A stretch of 64,000 nucleotides of DNA from Microbispora hainanensis. Its GTDB lineage: Bacteria; Actinomycetota; Actinomycetes; Streptosporangiales; Streptosporangiaceae. Positions 19,618 through 32,616 of this stretch are shown piece by piece (position 1 is the stretch's first letter; every line of letters starts with the position of its first letter). The position numbers were made by a program, and so were the translations under genes. Location: the NCBI RefSeq assembly GCF_036186745.1, contig NZ_CP108086.1, positions 4,216,001 through 4,280,000 of the forward strand. The letters are read 5' to 3'. The notes below the pieces were generated by a model that saw only the letters and a program-made list of their open reading frames with translations, did not search any database and was not told the origin of the DNA.

Positions 19618-20426
19618 TGCGCGGCCTCAGCAGGACCGCCCTGACGGAGGTCGAGGAGCGGTTCAACACCGCCGCCGCGACCGCCGACCTCGGTGCCCTC
19701 GCCGAGGAGCTGTTCGCCGTCGCCGACCTCTTCGACCGCGAGCACGGGCTGCGGCGGGGTCTTTCCGACCCTTCGCGCCCGGCCGAGCAGAAGGAGAGCG
19801 TCCTGCGCTCCCTGCTGCAGGGCAAGGTCGGCGACGCCGCACTGGAGATCGCGGTCGCCGCGGTCAGGGCGAAGTGGTCCAAGGCCGGCGACCTGCCGGA
19901 CGCCCTTGAGCGTATCGGCGTGATGTCCGCGGCCGCCGAGGCCGAGTCGGACCGCCGCCTCGACGACGTCGAGGACGAGCTGTTCCGCTTCGGCCGCATC
20001 CTCGCCGCCAACCCGGAGCTGCGCCGCGCGCTCAGCGACCCGGCCGTACCGGCCGAGCGCAAGCGCGACCTGCTCGCCACGTTGCTCGGCGGGAAGGCCG
20101 CCCCCTCCACCGTCCGGCTCGTCACGCAGGCCGTTGTGCACCCGCGGGGACGTAGCCTGGAAACTGCGTTGGAGGAGTTCGGCTGGATCGTCGCGCGGGC
20201 GCGCGAGCGCCTGGTGGGTGTGGTCCGCAGCGCGGTGCCGCTCTCACAGCAGCAGAAGCAGCGGCTCGCGGCCTGGCTGCGAACCACCTACGGGCGAGAC
20301 GTCCACCTGAACGTCGAGGTGGACCCGGAGGTGCTCGGTGGGTTCTCCGTCAGAGTCGGAGACGACTACATCGACACCACGATCGCCGGACGTATCGAAG
20401 AAGTCCGCCGCCGGTTGGCCGGCTGA
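19617..20426 (+). CDS. atpH: ATP synthase F1 subunit delta
   Basis: Subunit delta caps the alpha/beta hexamer and holds the b stalk. The protein is 269 residues, longer than the roughly 180 of E. coli, as is usual in actinobacteria. The N-terminal helical bundle and the conserved C-terminal region (VDPEVLGGFSVRVGDDYIDTT) are clear. It starts on the atpF stop codon and is followed by atpA after 24 nt that include a ribosome site. Confidence 0.96.
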
Positions 20427-20450
20427 GGCGAATAGGGAGACAAGAAAGAG

Positions 20451-22100
<1,650 letters not shown>

Positions 22101-22103
22101 CCC

Positions 22104-24432
<2,329 letters not shown>

Positions 24433-24441
24433 GACGCCTTC

Positions 24442-24483
24442 GACGCCTGTGCGGCACGGCTCCGGCCGCGCCGCACGGGCGTC
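24442..24483 (+). promoter_or_regulatory. Stem-loop between atpD and atpC
   Basis: A 14-bp stem (one G-U pair) joins 24442-24455 to 24470-24483 around a 14-nt loop, in the 71-nt gap between atpD and atpC. It ends about 20 nt before the atpC start, next to its ribosome site. It may lower epsilon expression or protect upstream mRNA. Confidence 0.5.
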
Positions 24484-24503
24484 CGTCGAAAGGGAGCTGA
24501 GAA

Positions 24504-24905
24504 GTGGCAAAGCTTCGCGTGGGCGTCGTGTCGCCGGAACGTGAGATCTGGACGGGCGAGGCCGACATGGTCATTGCCAAGACCGTGGACGGCGAGATCG
24601 GTATTATGCCGAACCACGCTCCCGTTCTCGGTGTCCTCGTCGAGGGCGGAGTGCTGCGCGTCAAGCGCGGCGACGAAGGCGACCTCGTGGCCGCGGTGCA
24701 CGGCGGATTCATCTCCGTCGCCGACAACGACGTGTCGATCCTGGCCGAGGCGGCCGAGCTCGGCTCCGAGGTCGACGTGGCACGGGCCAAGGACGCGCTG
24801 CAGCGTGCTCAGGCCTCGATCGAGGCCGACCAGGAGGACGCGGACGCACGACTTCAGGCCAAGCGTGCGGCGGCCCGGCTTCGGGCGGCCGGCGAAGAGG
24901 TCTGA
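24504..24905 (+). CDS. atpC: ATP synthase F1 subunit epsilon
   Basis: Epsilon binds gamma and the c-ring and can inhibit ATP hydrolysis. The 133-residue protein has the N-terminal beta sandwich (KLRVGVVSPEREIWTGEADMV, GIMPNHAPVLG) and a C-terminal helix pair that is Ala/Arg-rich. The GTG start at 24504 follows AAAGGGAG. It is the last gene of the operon proper; the DUF2550 gene follows after 19 nt and is probably cotranscribed. Confidence 0.96.
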   Translation: MAKLRVGVVSPEREIWTGEADMVIAKTVDGEIGIMPNHAPVLGVLVEGGVLRVKRGDEGDLVAAVHGGFISVADNDVSILAEAAELGSEVDVARAKDALQRAQASIEADQEDADARLQAKRAAARLRAAGEEV

Positions 24906-24924
24906 CACCAGGAGGAGGGCGGCA

Positions 24925-25323
24925 TTGGCGGCGCTTGAGATACTCGCGGGCGTCTTCGCCGTGGCCGCGCTCCTCGTCCTCCGGGGCTTCGTCCTGGCCC
25001 GGGCCCGGGGCACGATCGTCTGCCGAGTACGGCACGGCCAGGGGAGCTGGAAGAGCGGGGTCGCCCGCTACGTAGGGGGAGAGCTCCACTGGATTCCGTT
25101 CCTGGGATTCGGCCTGAGGCCGCGCCACGCTATCGCGAGGCGCGGCCTCACCGTTTCCAGCCGGAGGATGCTCGACACGGGTGAGGGGCCCGCCGGCTAC
25201 TGGACCGTCGTCTGCTCGGCAGAACGCGGCCCGCTGTCCCTGGCGATGAGCGAGGACGCCCTCACCGGCTTCCTCGCCTGGCTGGAGTCGGCCCCGCCCA
25301 GCGCCCATCTCGACGCCGCCTGA
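24925..25323 (+). CDS. DUF2550 membrane-anchored protein
   Basis: The 132-residue protein has one N-terminal membrane helix (about residues 3-22) and a soluble domain with conserved Arg/Trp features (RHGQGSWKSGVARY, ELHWIPFLGF). It matches the protein encoded right after atpC in M. tuberculosis (Rv1312) and Streptomyces. Its function is unknown; the constant position suggests a link to ATP synthase or membrane energetics. TTG at 24925 was chosen because AGGAGGAGGG lies just upstream and no ATG or GTG gives the conserved N-terminus. Confidence 0.85.
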   Translation: MAALEILAGVFAVAALLVLRGFVLARARGTIVCRVRHGQGSWKSGVARYVGGELHWIPFLGFGLRPRHAIARRGLTVSSRRMLDTGEGPAGYWTVVCSAERGPLSLAMSEDALTGFLAWLESAPPSAHLDAA

Positions 25324-25354
25324 CATTCGCCGTGGGCGCGCCCATCGGTTGCGC

Positions 25355-25963
25355 TCAGCGGGTGGCGCCTGGCCTCCAGAGGATCTCGTCGCCGGCGGAC
25401 GCCACGCGGCAGAGGATGAACATCAGGTCCGACAGGCGGTTCAGATACTTGGCCGTCAGGGGGTTCATGTCGTCGTGCTCCTCCAGCGCCGCCCACGCCG
25501 ACCGCTCGGCTCGCCGTACGACCGTGCGGGCGAGGTGGAGGGAGGCCGCGGCGGGCGCGCCGCCGGGCAGGATGAAGCTGCGCAGCGGCTTCAGCTCCGC
25601 GTTGAACCGGTCGCACTGCTCCTCCAGCCAGGCGATGTACGGCTCCTCGACCCGCAGCGGCGGAATGTAGTCCCGATCTTCTGGATCGGGCTCCTGCGCG
25701 ACCGGCGTGCACAGGTCGGCGCCGACGTCGAACAACTCGTTCTGCACCCGGCTCAGGACGGCCGTGACGTCCTCGGACAGGCCGCCCGTGGCGAGCGCGA
25801 CGCCGATGGCGGCGTTGGCCTCCTCCACGTCCGCGTAGGCGGCCAGGCGGGGATCGGTCTTGCGGGTGCGGCTCATGTCGCCCAGTGCGGTCGTGCCGTC
25901 GTCGCCCGTCTTCGTGTAGATCTTGGACAGGACGACCGGTGTGTCGTTGTCGGCTCGGGTCAT
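25355..25963 (-). CDS. PduO-type cob(I)alamin adenosyltransferase
   Basis: This enzyme attaches the adenosyl group of ATP to cob(I)alamin to make adenosylcobalamin, the cofactor of the mutase IcmA encoded at 46 kb. The 202-residue protein has the ATP-binding N-terminal motif YTKTGDDGTTALGD, the RVQNELFDVGADL segment and the conserved LNRLSDLMFILCR helix near the C-terminus. It converges on the DUF2550 gene. The M. tuberculosis counterpart (Rv1314c) has the same place and direction. The ATG at 25963 lies 7 nt after a -10-like TACGCT on the minus strand, so the mRNA may be leaderless. Confidence 0.94.
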   Translation of the reverse strand: MTRADNDTPVVLSKIYTKTGDDGTTALGDMSRTRKTDPRLAAYADVEEANAAIGVALATGGLSEDVTAVLSRVQNELFDVGADLCTPVAQEPDPEDRDYIPPLRVEEPYIAWLEEQCDRFNAELKPLRSFILPGGAPAAASLHLARTVVRRAERSAWAALEEHDDMNPLTAKYLNRLSDLMFILCRVASAGDEILWRPGATR

Positions 25964-26016
25964 GCGGCTCAGCGTAGTCGCCGCGCTCCGCTTCCCCCGG
26001 GGGCGGCCGCCCTGTC

Positions 26017-26646
26017 TCACCCGGCGGAGGCCGCCAGGGGACCGTCGGAGGAGAAGGTGCGGCGGAAGATGTACACGGCGGTGTCGATCAGCTGCTCCGT
26101 GGGCGGTGAGGGCTCGCTCATCACCCACTCGATGAGTAACTCGGTGATCGCGCCGATGAGGCCGAGCGCCAGCAGGTGGAGATCGAGGGCGGGCACGCGC
26201 GTGCCCCGCGCCGAGGACTCTATGACCTTGGTGAACGACGCCACCGCCTGCTGACGGGCGCCGCTGAGCACGTTGCCCGCCCGCCTGACCTCCAGGTGCA
26301 TGAGACGGGCGCGCCGCACGTCCTTGGTGACGAAGCGGATGTATTCGGCGATGCCGGCGACGATTCGGTCGTCGAGCGTCGACGGGGCCGTGTCGATGGC
26401 CTCGCTGACCGAGGCGAGGGTCTCCTCGATGCACCGCTCGTAAACCGCGCGCATCAGATCCTCACGGCTGGAGAAGCATTCGTAGAAGGCGCGATTGGAG
26501 ATGCGCGCGGTCGCACACAGCCTCTCGATGGTGGTCGCGTGGAAGCCGGGTTGGGCGAACAGGGTGTAGGCGGCCGATATGAGCCTTTCCCTCCTGTCTG
26601 CAAGCCTTTCGGCAGCCGACATCCCCCGATAGTCCCGTCCCGCCAC
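26017..26646 (-). CDS. TetR-family transcriptional regulator
   Basis: The 209-residue protein has an N-terminal TetR helix-turn-helix (RERLISAAYTLFAQPGFHATTIERLCATARISNRAFYECFSSREDL, about residues 18-63) and a helical ligand domain. GTG at 26646 follows GAGGTGAAAA, a good ribosome site. The next gene in the same direction upstream is an ABC-2 transporter, 233 nt away across an AT-rich gap holding a palindrome. The ligand is unknown, and regulation of itself or the exporter is likely. Confidence 0.9.
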   Translation of the reverse strand: MAGRDYRGMSAAERLADRRERLISAAYTLFAQPGFHATTIERLCATARISNRAFYECFSSREDLMRAVYERCIEETLASVSEAIDTAPSTLDDRIVAGIAEYIRFVTKDVRRARLMHLEVRRAGNVLSGARQQAVASFTKVIESSARGTRVPALDLHLLALGLIGAITELLIEWVMSEPSPPTEQLIDTAVYIFRRTFSSDGPLAASAG

Positions 26647-26761
26647 TTTTCACCTCACACTGTCATGGTCCCCCCAGAAGTCCCCATTATGAACGCAAGA
26701 TCCTTTTTGTGGAAGTGCTGGGAAATGGGCACTCTCGTGCTATGCCAAAGACGCTCAATAG

Positions 26762-26779
26762 CTTGACATAGCCGTCAAG
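26762..26779. promoter_or_regulatory. Palindrome upstream of the TetR gene
   Basis: CTTGAC-N6-GTCAAG is a perfect 18-bp inverted repeat in a relatively AT-rich gap, 116 nt upstream of the TetR start. Size and symmetry fit a TetR dimer site. Confidence 0.4.
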
Positions 26780-26817
26780 AGGTCAGCACGCTTACCAATT
26801 GGGATAGATCGATCTCG

Positions 26818-26841
26818 CTGCAATTGCATCGGCAATTACAG
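26818..26841 (-). terminator. Possible terminator of the ABC permease gene
   Basis: CTGCAATTGC and GCAATTACAG pair (one G-U) around ATCG, 39 nt downstream of the permease stop. There is no T-run on either side, so it could instead be a regulator site. Confidence 0.3.
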
Positions 26842-26879
26842 AAGCGCGTGCGAACGGCATCCCCGGTGCGTGATCGGCC

Positions 26880-27707
26880 TTACCCGTCGCGCCGCCCCTT
26901 CCATCGGAACGTCGTCACGCAGAGCACGAGGCCACCGACGAGCCATGCGCCCAGGACCAGGGCCACCCTGACCGGCTCGTACGACCCGGTCAGTTCGAGG
27001 GCGGCCCCCGCGTCGCCGAGGAAGACGGATCGGAACCCCTGGCACATCCACTTCAGCGGGAAGATCGAGGCGGCGTTCACCAACCAGTCGGGCAGCTCCG
27101 TGATCGGGATGAAGACCCCGGAGACGAACTGCAGCACGACGAACGGCAGGCTGATCACCGCGGTCGCGCTCCTGCCCGATCGGGGCAGGCCGCTGACGGC
27201 GATGCCGAGCACCGAGGCGGCCGACACGCCGAGCACGAACACCCAGGCGAACGTGAGCCAGGCCGACACCTCTGAGGGCAGCTCCAGGTCGTAGAACAGC
27301 ACCGCGATGGCGAGCAGGATTGCGACCTGGAGCACCGTCATCACCAGCACGCTGGCGATCTTGCCGATGAAGTAGGCCGCACGCGGCATCGGGAGGCCGA
27401 CGAGCCGCTTCAGCGTGCCGTCGTCCCGGTCGCCCGCGATGCCGATGCCGAGGTTCTGGAACCCCGTGCCCATCACGCCCGAGCCGATGAGCCCGGCGGT
27501 GTAGAGCTGGGCGACGGTGACGCCGGTCCCCTCGGCGCTGCCGGAGAAGATCGCGGCGAACAGCACCAGGAACACGATCGGCAGGGCGAAGGTGAAGACG
27601 ACGGCGTCCCTCTCCCGGAAGAGCACCTTCGTTTCGACGGCCGCGCGGGCCAGCGCGATCCTCAGCGGGGACGGCAGGGCCACATCGGGGGCGGGGGTGG
27701 TGGTCAT
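26880..27707 (-). CDS. ABC-2 type transporter permease
   Basis: The 275-residue membrane protein has six predicted helices and the ABC-2 signature (GLIGSGVMGTGFQNLGIGIAGDRDDGTLKRLVGLPMPRAAYF near residues 90-130). With the ATPase upstream it forms a two-component exporter, typically for drugs, lipids or small hydrophobic compounds. The ATG at 27707 follows GGAGAG at 8 nt. Its start overlaps the stop of a 37-codon frame created by a junction duplication. Confidence 0.92.
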   Translation of the reverse strand: MTTTPAPDVALPSPLRIALARAAVETKVLFRERDAVVFTFALPIVFLVLFAAIFSGSAEGTGVTVAQLYTAGLIGSGVMGTGFQNLGIGIAGDRDDGTLKRLVGLPMPRAAYFIGKIASVLVMTVLQVAILLAIAVLFYDLELPSEVSAWLTFAWVFVLGVSAASVLGIAVSGLPRSGRSATAVISLPFVVLQFVSGVFIPITELPDWLVNAASIFPLKWMCQGFRSVFLGDAGAALELTGSYEPVRVALVLGAWLVGGLVLCVTTFRWKGRRDG

Positions 27708-27817
27708 GGCGTGCTCTCCACAGGCGGGACGTCGGCCGGAGTGGTGGTCATGCCGCCCTCTCCGTACGGGCGGGCGGCGCCCGGGGTGGTGATCATGTGA
27801 CGGAGTGGGGTGGTCAT
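27704..27817 (-). CDS. 37-codon duplicated-junction ORF between ATPase and permease genes
   Basis: The ATPase stop (TGA) overlaps an ATG at 27817 by ATGA. That ATG opens a 37-codon frame whose own stop overlaps the permease ATG by ATGA at 27704-27707. The mini-frame ends PPVESTP, as the ATPase ends EPVESTP, and contains MTTTPADV, like the permease start MTTTPAPDV. A middle ATG at 27751 also has a GGAGAG ribosome site. The sequence therefore contains three copies of the same start region. The peptide itself probably has no role other than keeping ribosomes on the message. Confidence 0.5.
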   Translation of the reverse strand: MTTPLRHMITTPGAARPYGEGGMTTTPADVPPVESTP

Positions 27818-28698
27818 GGCGTGCTCTCCACGGGTTCGGCGGGGGTCTCCGGGGCGCTGCCGGCAGATGGCTCCTCCGCCTCGATGAGGCGGAGATACAC
27901 GTCCTCAAGCGTGGGCCGTGTGACGGTGAGCCCGGGGATCTCCCCGTCGTACCTGCGCGACAGCTCCAGGACGACCTCCGTGGGGGTGTCGGTCTCGATC
28001 TCGCCGTCCGACCAGGCCACCCTGGCCCTGGCGGTGGCCCGGCCGCCCAGCGTGGCGGGGTCGCCCTGGGCGACCACGCGTCCCCGCGCCACGACCGCCA
28101 CGCGGTCGGCCAGGGTCTCGGCCTCCTCCAGATAGTGGGTGGTCAGCACGATCGTCGTGCCGTCGTGCGCCAGCCCCTCGATGAGCTCCCAGAACCGCCG
28201 CCGCGCCTCGGGATCGAAACCCGTCGTCGGCTCGTCGAGGAACAGCAGCTCGGGGCGGCCGATGACGCCGAGGGCGACGTCCACCCGGCGGCGCTGGCCG
28301 CCGGAGAGCTGGCGGATGCGTTTGCCCGCGCTGTCGGCGAGCCCGACCTGTTCCATGAGCTCGTCCGGGTCGCGGGGGTTCGCGTAGTAGGTGGCGAAGT
28401 GCCGGAGGGTCTCCCGTACGGTCAGCTCCGCCCGGTCGTCGGAGCTCTGCAGCACGATGCCGATCCGGGACCGCCACTCGCGGGTCGGCCGGGCCGGGTC
28501 CCTGCCCAGGACGGTGACCTCTCCCGCGTCTCGCCGGCGATACCCCTCCAGGATCTCGACCGTGGTCGACTTGCCCGCGCCGTTCGGGCCGAGGACGGCG
28601 AACACCTCGCCGTGCTCGACATCGAGGTCGAGGCCCGCGACGGCCTGCACGTCGCCGTACCGTTTCGTCAGGCCGCGTACACATATCGCGTGTTCCAT
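27814..28698 (-). CDS. ABC transporter ATP-binding protein
   Basis: The 294-residue ATPase has Walker A GPNGAGKST near 36-44, the Q-loop VLQSSDD, signature LSGGQRRR, Walker B LLFLDEPTTGFD and the H-loop histidine in TTHYLEEAE. The C-terminal extension resembles drug-exporter (DrrA/CcmA) subunits. It pairs with the permease downstream. ATG 28698 (MEHAICVRGL) was chosen; ATG 28713 is five codons upstream, and neither has a strong ribosome site. The TetR gene lies 85 nt upstream in the same direction. Confidence 0.93.
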   Translation of the reverse strand: MEHAICVRGLTKRYGDVQAVAGLDLDVEHGEVFAVLGPNGAGKSTTVEILEGYRRRDAGEVTVLGRDPARPTREWRSRIGIVLQSSDDRAELTVRETLRHFATYYANPRDPDELMEQVGLADSAGKRIRQLSGGQRRRVDVALGVIGRPELLFLDEPTTGFDPEARRRFWELIEGLAHDGTTIVLTTHYLEEAETLADRVAVVARGRVVAQGDPATLGGRATARARVAWSDGEIETDTPTEVVLELSRRYDGEIPGLTVTRPTLEDVYLRLIEAEEPSAGSAPETPAEPVESTP

Positions 28699-28783
28699 GC
28701 CCAGAGGATGCATCGCGGAAGGATCACGGAACACCCCCCACAGGACGATGATCGGCATCCTCCGTACGGCGGATACGCCGCGC

Positions 28784-29575
28784 CTACTGGAGCTGCCCTG
28801 TGAGCGCCTGGATGCCGTCCAGAAGCCGCCGCAGGCCGAACCGGTAGGACTCGGCGTTCGCCTCCGCGGCCGGCGCGTCGAAGCCGCCCTCGCGCCAGAC
28901 GCGGGTGATCGCGGGATGCCGGGTCGTGTCGAAGTAGTCGTCCCAGAACGAGCCGCGCGCCGCCCACCAGGCGTCCGCGGACTCCCCGGTCGTCCGCTCC
29001 ACGTGGTCATACTCGGCGCTGACGGCAGCGGCGGCGTCGACGAAGGTGACGATCGCCCCCGCCGCAGCGGTCATCTGCCGGGGTGACAGCCCGATGTCCG
29101 ACAGCGCGGACAGCAGATACTCCTGCTGCGCCATCAGGCCCGGACCCAACGGCGGCCGCACCGTGGAGACCTGCCGCAGCCAGGGATGACGCCGGTACGC
29201 CTCCCGGGTGCGCTCGGCGTACAGCTCGATCTGCTCCCGCCAGCCTTCCGGCCGCGGGTCGCCCGGGCCGGGCAGATCCCGCTCGGAGAGCACCGCGTCG
29301 ACCATGAGGTCGATCAGCTCGGCCTTGCCCGGAACGTAGGTGTAGAGCGACATGGTGCCCACGCCGAGCTCCTCCCCGACCCGGCTCATCGACATCGACG
29401 TCAACCCTTCGCGGTCGGCCACCGACAGTGCGGCACCGACGATCTGGTCGACGGTCAGCCGGGGCCGGCGCCCCTTCGCCGGCTTGTCGCCGCCGCGTCC
29501 GGCGGCCGCGTGGTCCCGCCAGAGCAGCGCCAGCGTCCGCTCCGGATCGCCGCCGCCGCTGCGCTCCACTCCCAT
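28784..29575 (-). CDS. TetR-family regulator with TetR_C_1-like domain
   Basis: The 263-residue protein has a helix-turn-helix about residues 40-85 (TVDQIVGAALSVADREGLTSMSMSRVGEELGVGTMSLYTYVPGKAEL) after a 35-residue basic lead, and a long helical effector domain. This type often controls efflux pumps and is similar to tetracycline-repressor-class regulators. It is divergent from an NmrA-like reductase and upstream of the ABC exporter, either of which could be its target. A TAGGAT box 8 nt before the ATG suggests a leaderless mRNA. Two operator-like dyads lie in the shared region. Confidence 0.92.
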   Translation of the reverse strand: MGVERSGGGDPERTLALLWRDHAAAGRGGDKPAKGRRPRLTVDQIVGAALSVADREGLTSMSMSRVGEELGVGTMSLYTYVPGKAELIDLMVDAVLSERDLPGPGDPRPEGWREQIELYAERTREAYRRHPWLRQVSTVRPPLGPGLMAQQEYLLSALSDIGLSPRQMTAAAGAIVTFVDAAAAVSAEYDHVERTTGESADAWWAARGSFWDDYFDTTRHPAITRVWREGGFDAPAAEANAESYRFGLRRLLDGIQALTGQLQ

Positions 29576-29594
29576 GAGCGTGAATCCTACATTT

Positions 29595-29633
29595 TCGTAT
29601 GCGGTACGGTTATTCTATCCGTACGCCATACGA
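29595..29633. promoter_or_regulatory. Double operator between TetR and NmrA-like genes
   Basis: TCGTATGCGGTACGG (29595-29609) and CCGTACGCCATACGA (29619-29633) are inverted copies with two mismatches, 9 nt apart. Each arm is itself a CGTA-N5-TACG dyad. They fill the 72-nt gap, so a bound TetR dimer pair would block both promoters. Confidence 0.65.
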
Positions 29634-29647
29634 GAATGGGGTGGAGC

Positions 29648-30568
<921 letters not shown>

Positions 30569-30611
30569 CCAGGCTCAGACAGGGGTTGAACAGGGTCGAC
30601 ACAGGCCGGGC

Positions 30612-31286
30612 TCAGAACAGTGTCGGGTTCTCCGGCTCGATGCCGCGCAGGGCGTCGTAGTCGAGCGTCACGCACTCGATGCCGCGGTCGGCGGCGAGCA
30701 CGCGGGCCTGCGGCTTGATCTCCTGGGCCGCGAAGATCCCCTTGACCGGGGCCAGGCGGGGGTCGCGGTTGAGCAGTTCGAGGTAGCGGGTGAGCTGCTC
30801 CACGCCGTCGATGTCGCCGCGCCGCTTGATCTCCACGGCGACCGCCCCGCCGAGGTGGTCGCGGCACAGGATGTCCACCGGGCCGATGGCGGTCATGTAC
30901 TCCCTGCGCACCAGTGTCCAGCCGTCGCCGAGCGTGGTGATGTGCTCGGCGAGCAGCTCCTGCAGGTGCGCCTCGACGCCGTCCTTGCGCAGGCCCGGGT
31001 CGATGCCCAGCTCGTGGCTGGAGTCGTGCAGGATCTCCTCGATCGTCAGCACGAGCTTCTCGCCGGTCTTGCCGTGCACGACCGACCAGGTGAGCACGCC
31101 GTCGATCTCCTCCTCGCGCACCTTGCAGGGAGGGTTCATCCAGTTCAGAGGCTTGTACGCCCGGTCGTCAGCGTGGATCGACACGCTTCCGTCCGCCTTC
31201 ATGAGGATGAGCCGAGGGGCCATGGGGAGATGGGCGGTGAGCCGTCCCACGTAATCCACGCTGCACCGCGCGATGACCAGCCGCAT
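30612..31286 (-). CDS. nucS: Mismatch-specific endonuclease NucS (EndoMS)
   Basis: NucS cuts both strands at mismatches and replaces MutS/MutL in actinobacteria. The 224-residue protein has the N-terminal DNA-binding domain starting [16 protein letters not shown] and a C-terminal PD-(D/E)XK nuclease with D138, E152, K154 and Q164 ([25 protein letters not shown]). The C-terminus PENPTLF fits a beta-clamp-binding tail. ATG 31286 gives the standard length; the frame is open upstream but not conserved. Its presence near the mce/thiolase genes matches M. tuberculosis (Rv1321). Confidence 0.97.
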   Translation of the reverse strand: MRLVIARCSVDYVGRLTAHLPMAPRLILMKADGSVSIHADDRAYKPLNWMNPPCKVREEEIDGVLTWSVVHGKTGEKLVLTIEEILHDSSHELGIDPGLRKDGVEAHLQELLAEHITTLGDGWTLVRREYMTAIGPVDILCRDHLGGAVAVEIKRRGDIDGVEQLTRYLELLNRDPRLAPVKGIFAAQEIKPQARVLAADRGIECVTLDYDALRGIEPENPTLF

Positions 31287-31495
31287 GTGCGCCAACCCTA
31301 CCGGGATCGCGGAGGTCCCGAGGCGTTCTGGGAGACTGTCGGGCATGGCCCGGGCGGGGGAGGAGGCCGGAGGGTGGGCTGGCGCGGTGCGCGGGGTTCG
31401 AGGCGTCCGCTTGTACGCCGCCCGACCGGGTGCTGGAAGAATGGGCCGTCTTCTCCCGTTCTGCCTGACATGAGCCCCCCGGAAGGATGCCCGCC

Positions 31496-31813
31496 GTGAG
31501 TCCCCGACGTGCCCGCCGCCGCGGCCCGTTCGAACGCCCGGACGGCAGTGCCGTACGGCCGGTGGGCCCTCAGGTGGCCGGGGTGGACCGTGTGGAGAGC
31601 GCGCACGACGGCGATTGGGTCGTCCGCAACGTCTCCGGCGCCGCCCAGGGCAAGGCGTACCGGTGCCCGGGGTGCGAGCAGGAGATCAGGCCCGGACTGC
31701 CGCACGTGGTGAGCTGGCCGGCCTGGGCCGGGGGAGAGGACGAGCGGCGGCACTGGCACACCACGTGCTGGCGCAACCGAGCCAACCGCGGTCCGGGCCG
31801 CAGCCGTTATTGA
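31496..31813 (+). CDS. Small putative zinc-binding protein
   Basis: The 105-residue protein has a basic N-terminus (SPRRARRRG) and a core [20 protein letters not shown], followed by [12 protein letters not shown] and [12 protein letters not shown]. The CxxC pair plus the later His and Cys would bind one zinc. It is a conserved actinobacterial protein near nucS, often labelled ATP/GTP-binding without good reason. GTG 31496 has GGAAGG 9 nt upstream; ATG 31487 is inside that site and less likely. The role is unknown, possibly nucleic acid or ribosome binding. Confidence 0.8.
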   Translation: MSPRRARRRGPFERPDGSAVRPVGPQVAGVDRVESAHDGDWVVRNVSGAAQGKAYRCPGCEQEIRPGLPHVVSWPAWAGGEDERRHWHTTCWRNRANRGPGRSRY

Positions 31814-31833
31814 CACGACCTTTCGGAGTGGGA

Positions 31834-32538
31834 ATGGACATCAGGGCGTCCACGGTGCTGCCTGCCCGGCGCGAGGACATCGAGCTGCAGACGGCCGACG
31901 GGCTCACCCTCGTCGGCGAGGTGGCCGTGCCGGAGAGCCGGCCGCCGGTGGCGACGCTGGTCTGCCTGCATCCCCTGCCCACCCACGGCGGGATGATGGA
32001 CAGCCACGTGCTGCGCAAGGCGTCCTACCGGCTGCCCGCACTCGCCGACATCGCGGTGCTGCGCTTCAACACCCGTGGCACGACCTCCGACCGGGGGACC
32101 TCGCAGGGGGCCTTCGACGGCGGCGAGGGGGAGCGGTGGGACGTGGCCGCCGCTCTGGAGTACGCCGACTTCCACGACCTGCCGAACCCCTGGCTGCTCG
32201 GCTGGTCGTTCGGCACGGAGCTGGCGCTGAAGTGGGGTCGAGACCCGATCGTGCAGGGCGCGATCCTGCTGTCGCCGCCGCTGAAGCGGGCCGGTGAGAA
32301 GGACCTCGTCGCCTGGGGCGAGTTCGGCCGCCCTCTGGTGGCCCTGGTGCCGGAGCACGACGACTACCTGCAGCCCGAGGAGGCCGTACGCCGGTTCGCG
32401 GCGGTGCCGCAGGCGGAGGTCGTCGGCGTGGACGGGGCCAAGCACCTGTGGGTCGGCGAGCCGTACGTGCGGATCGTGCTGAACGAGATCGTCAAGCGGG
32501 TGAACCCGCCCGCCGCGCCACTGCCCACCACGGTCTGA
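31834..32538 (+). CDS. Alpha/beta hydrolase
   Basis: The 234-residue protein has the alpha/beta-hydrolase layout. The oxyanion-side motif LHPLPTHGG is near residue 50, the nucleophile elbow GWSFG near 129, an acid in PEHDDYL near 180 and a histidine in GAKHLW near 208. It resembles the short serine hydrolases of the CocE/dienelactone type. CGGAGTGGGA precedes the ATG. It follows the zinc-binding gene after 20 nt, so the two may be cotranscribed. The substrate is unknown. Confidence 0.85.
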   Translation: MDIRASTVLPARREDIELQTADGLTLVGEVAVPESRPPVATLVCLHPLPTHGGMMDSHVLRKASYRLPALADIAVLRFNTRGTTSDRGTSQGAFDGGEGERWDVAAALEYADFHDLPNPWLLGWSFGTELALKWGRDPIVQGAILLSPPLKRAGEKDLVAWGEFGRPLVALVPEHDDYLQPEEAVRRFAAVPQAEVVGVDGAKHLWVGEPYVRIVLNEIVKRVNPPAAPLPTTV

Positions 32539-32616
32539 ACGTGACGGACGGGCCGCCGGGGTCGCGAATCGGTGACGAACGGCGGTGCCGGGCGCGTGGC
32601 GCGTTACCGTGACCTG

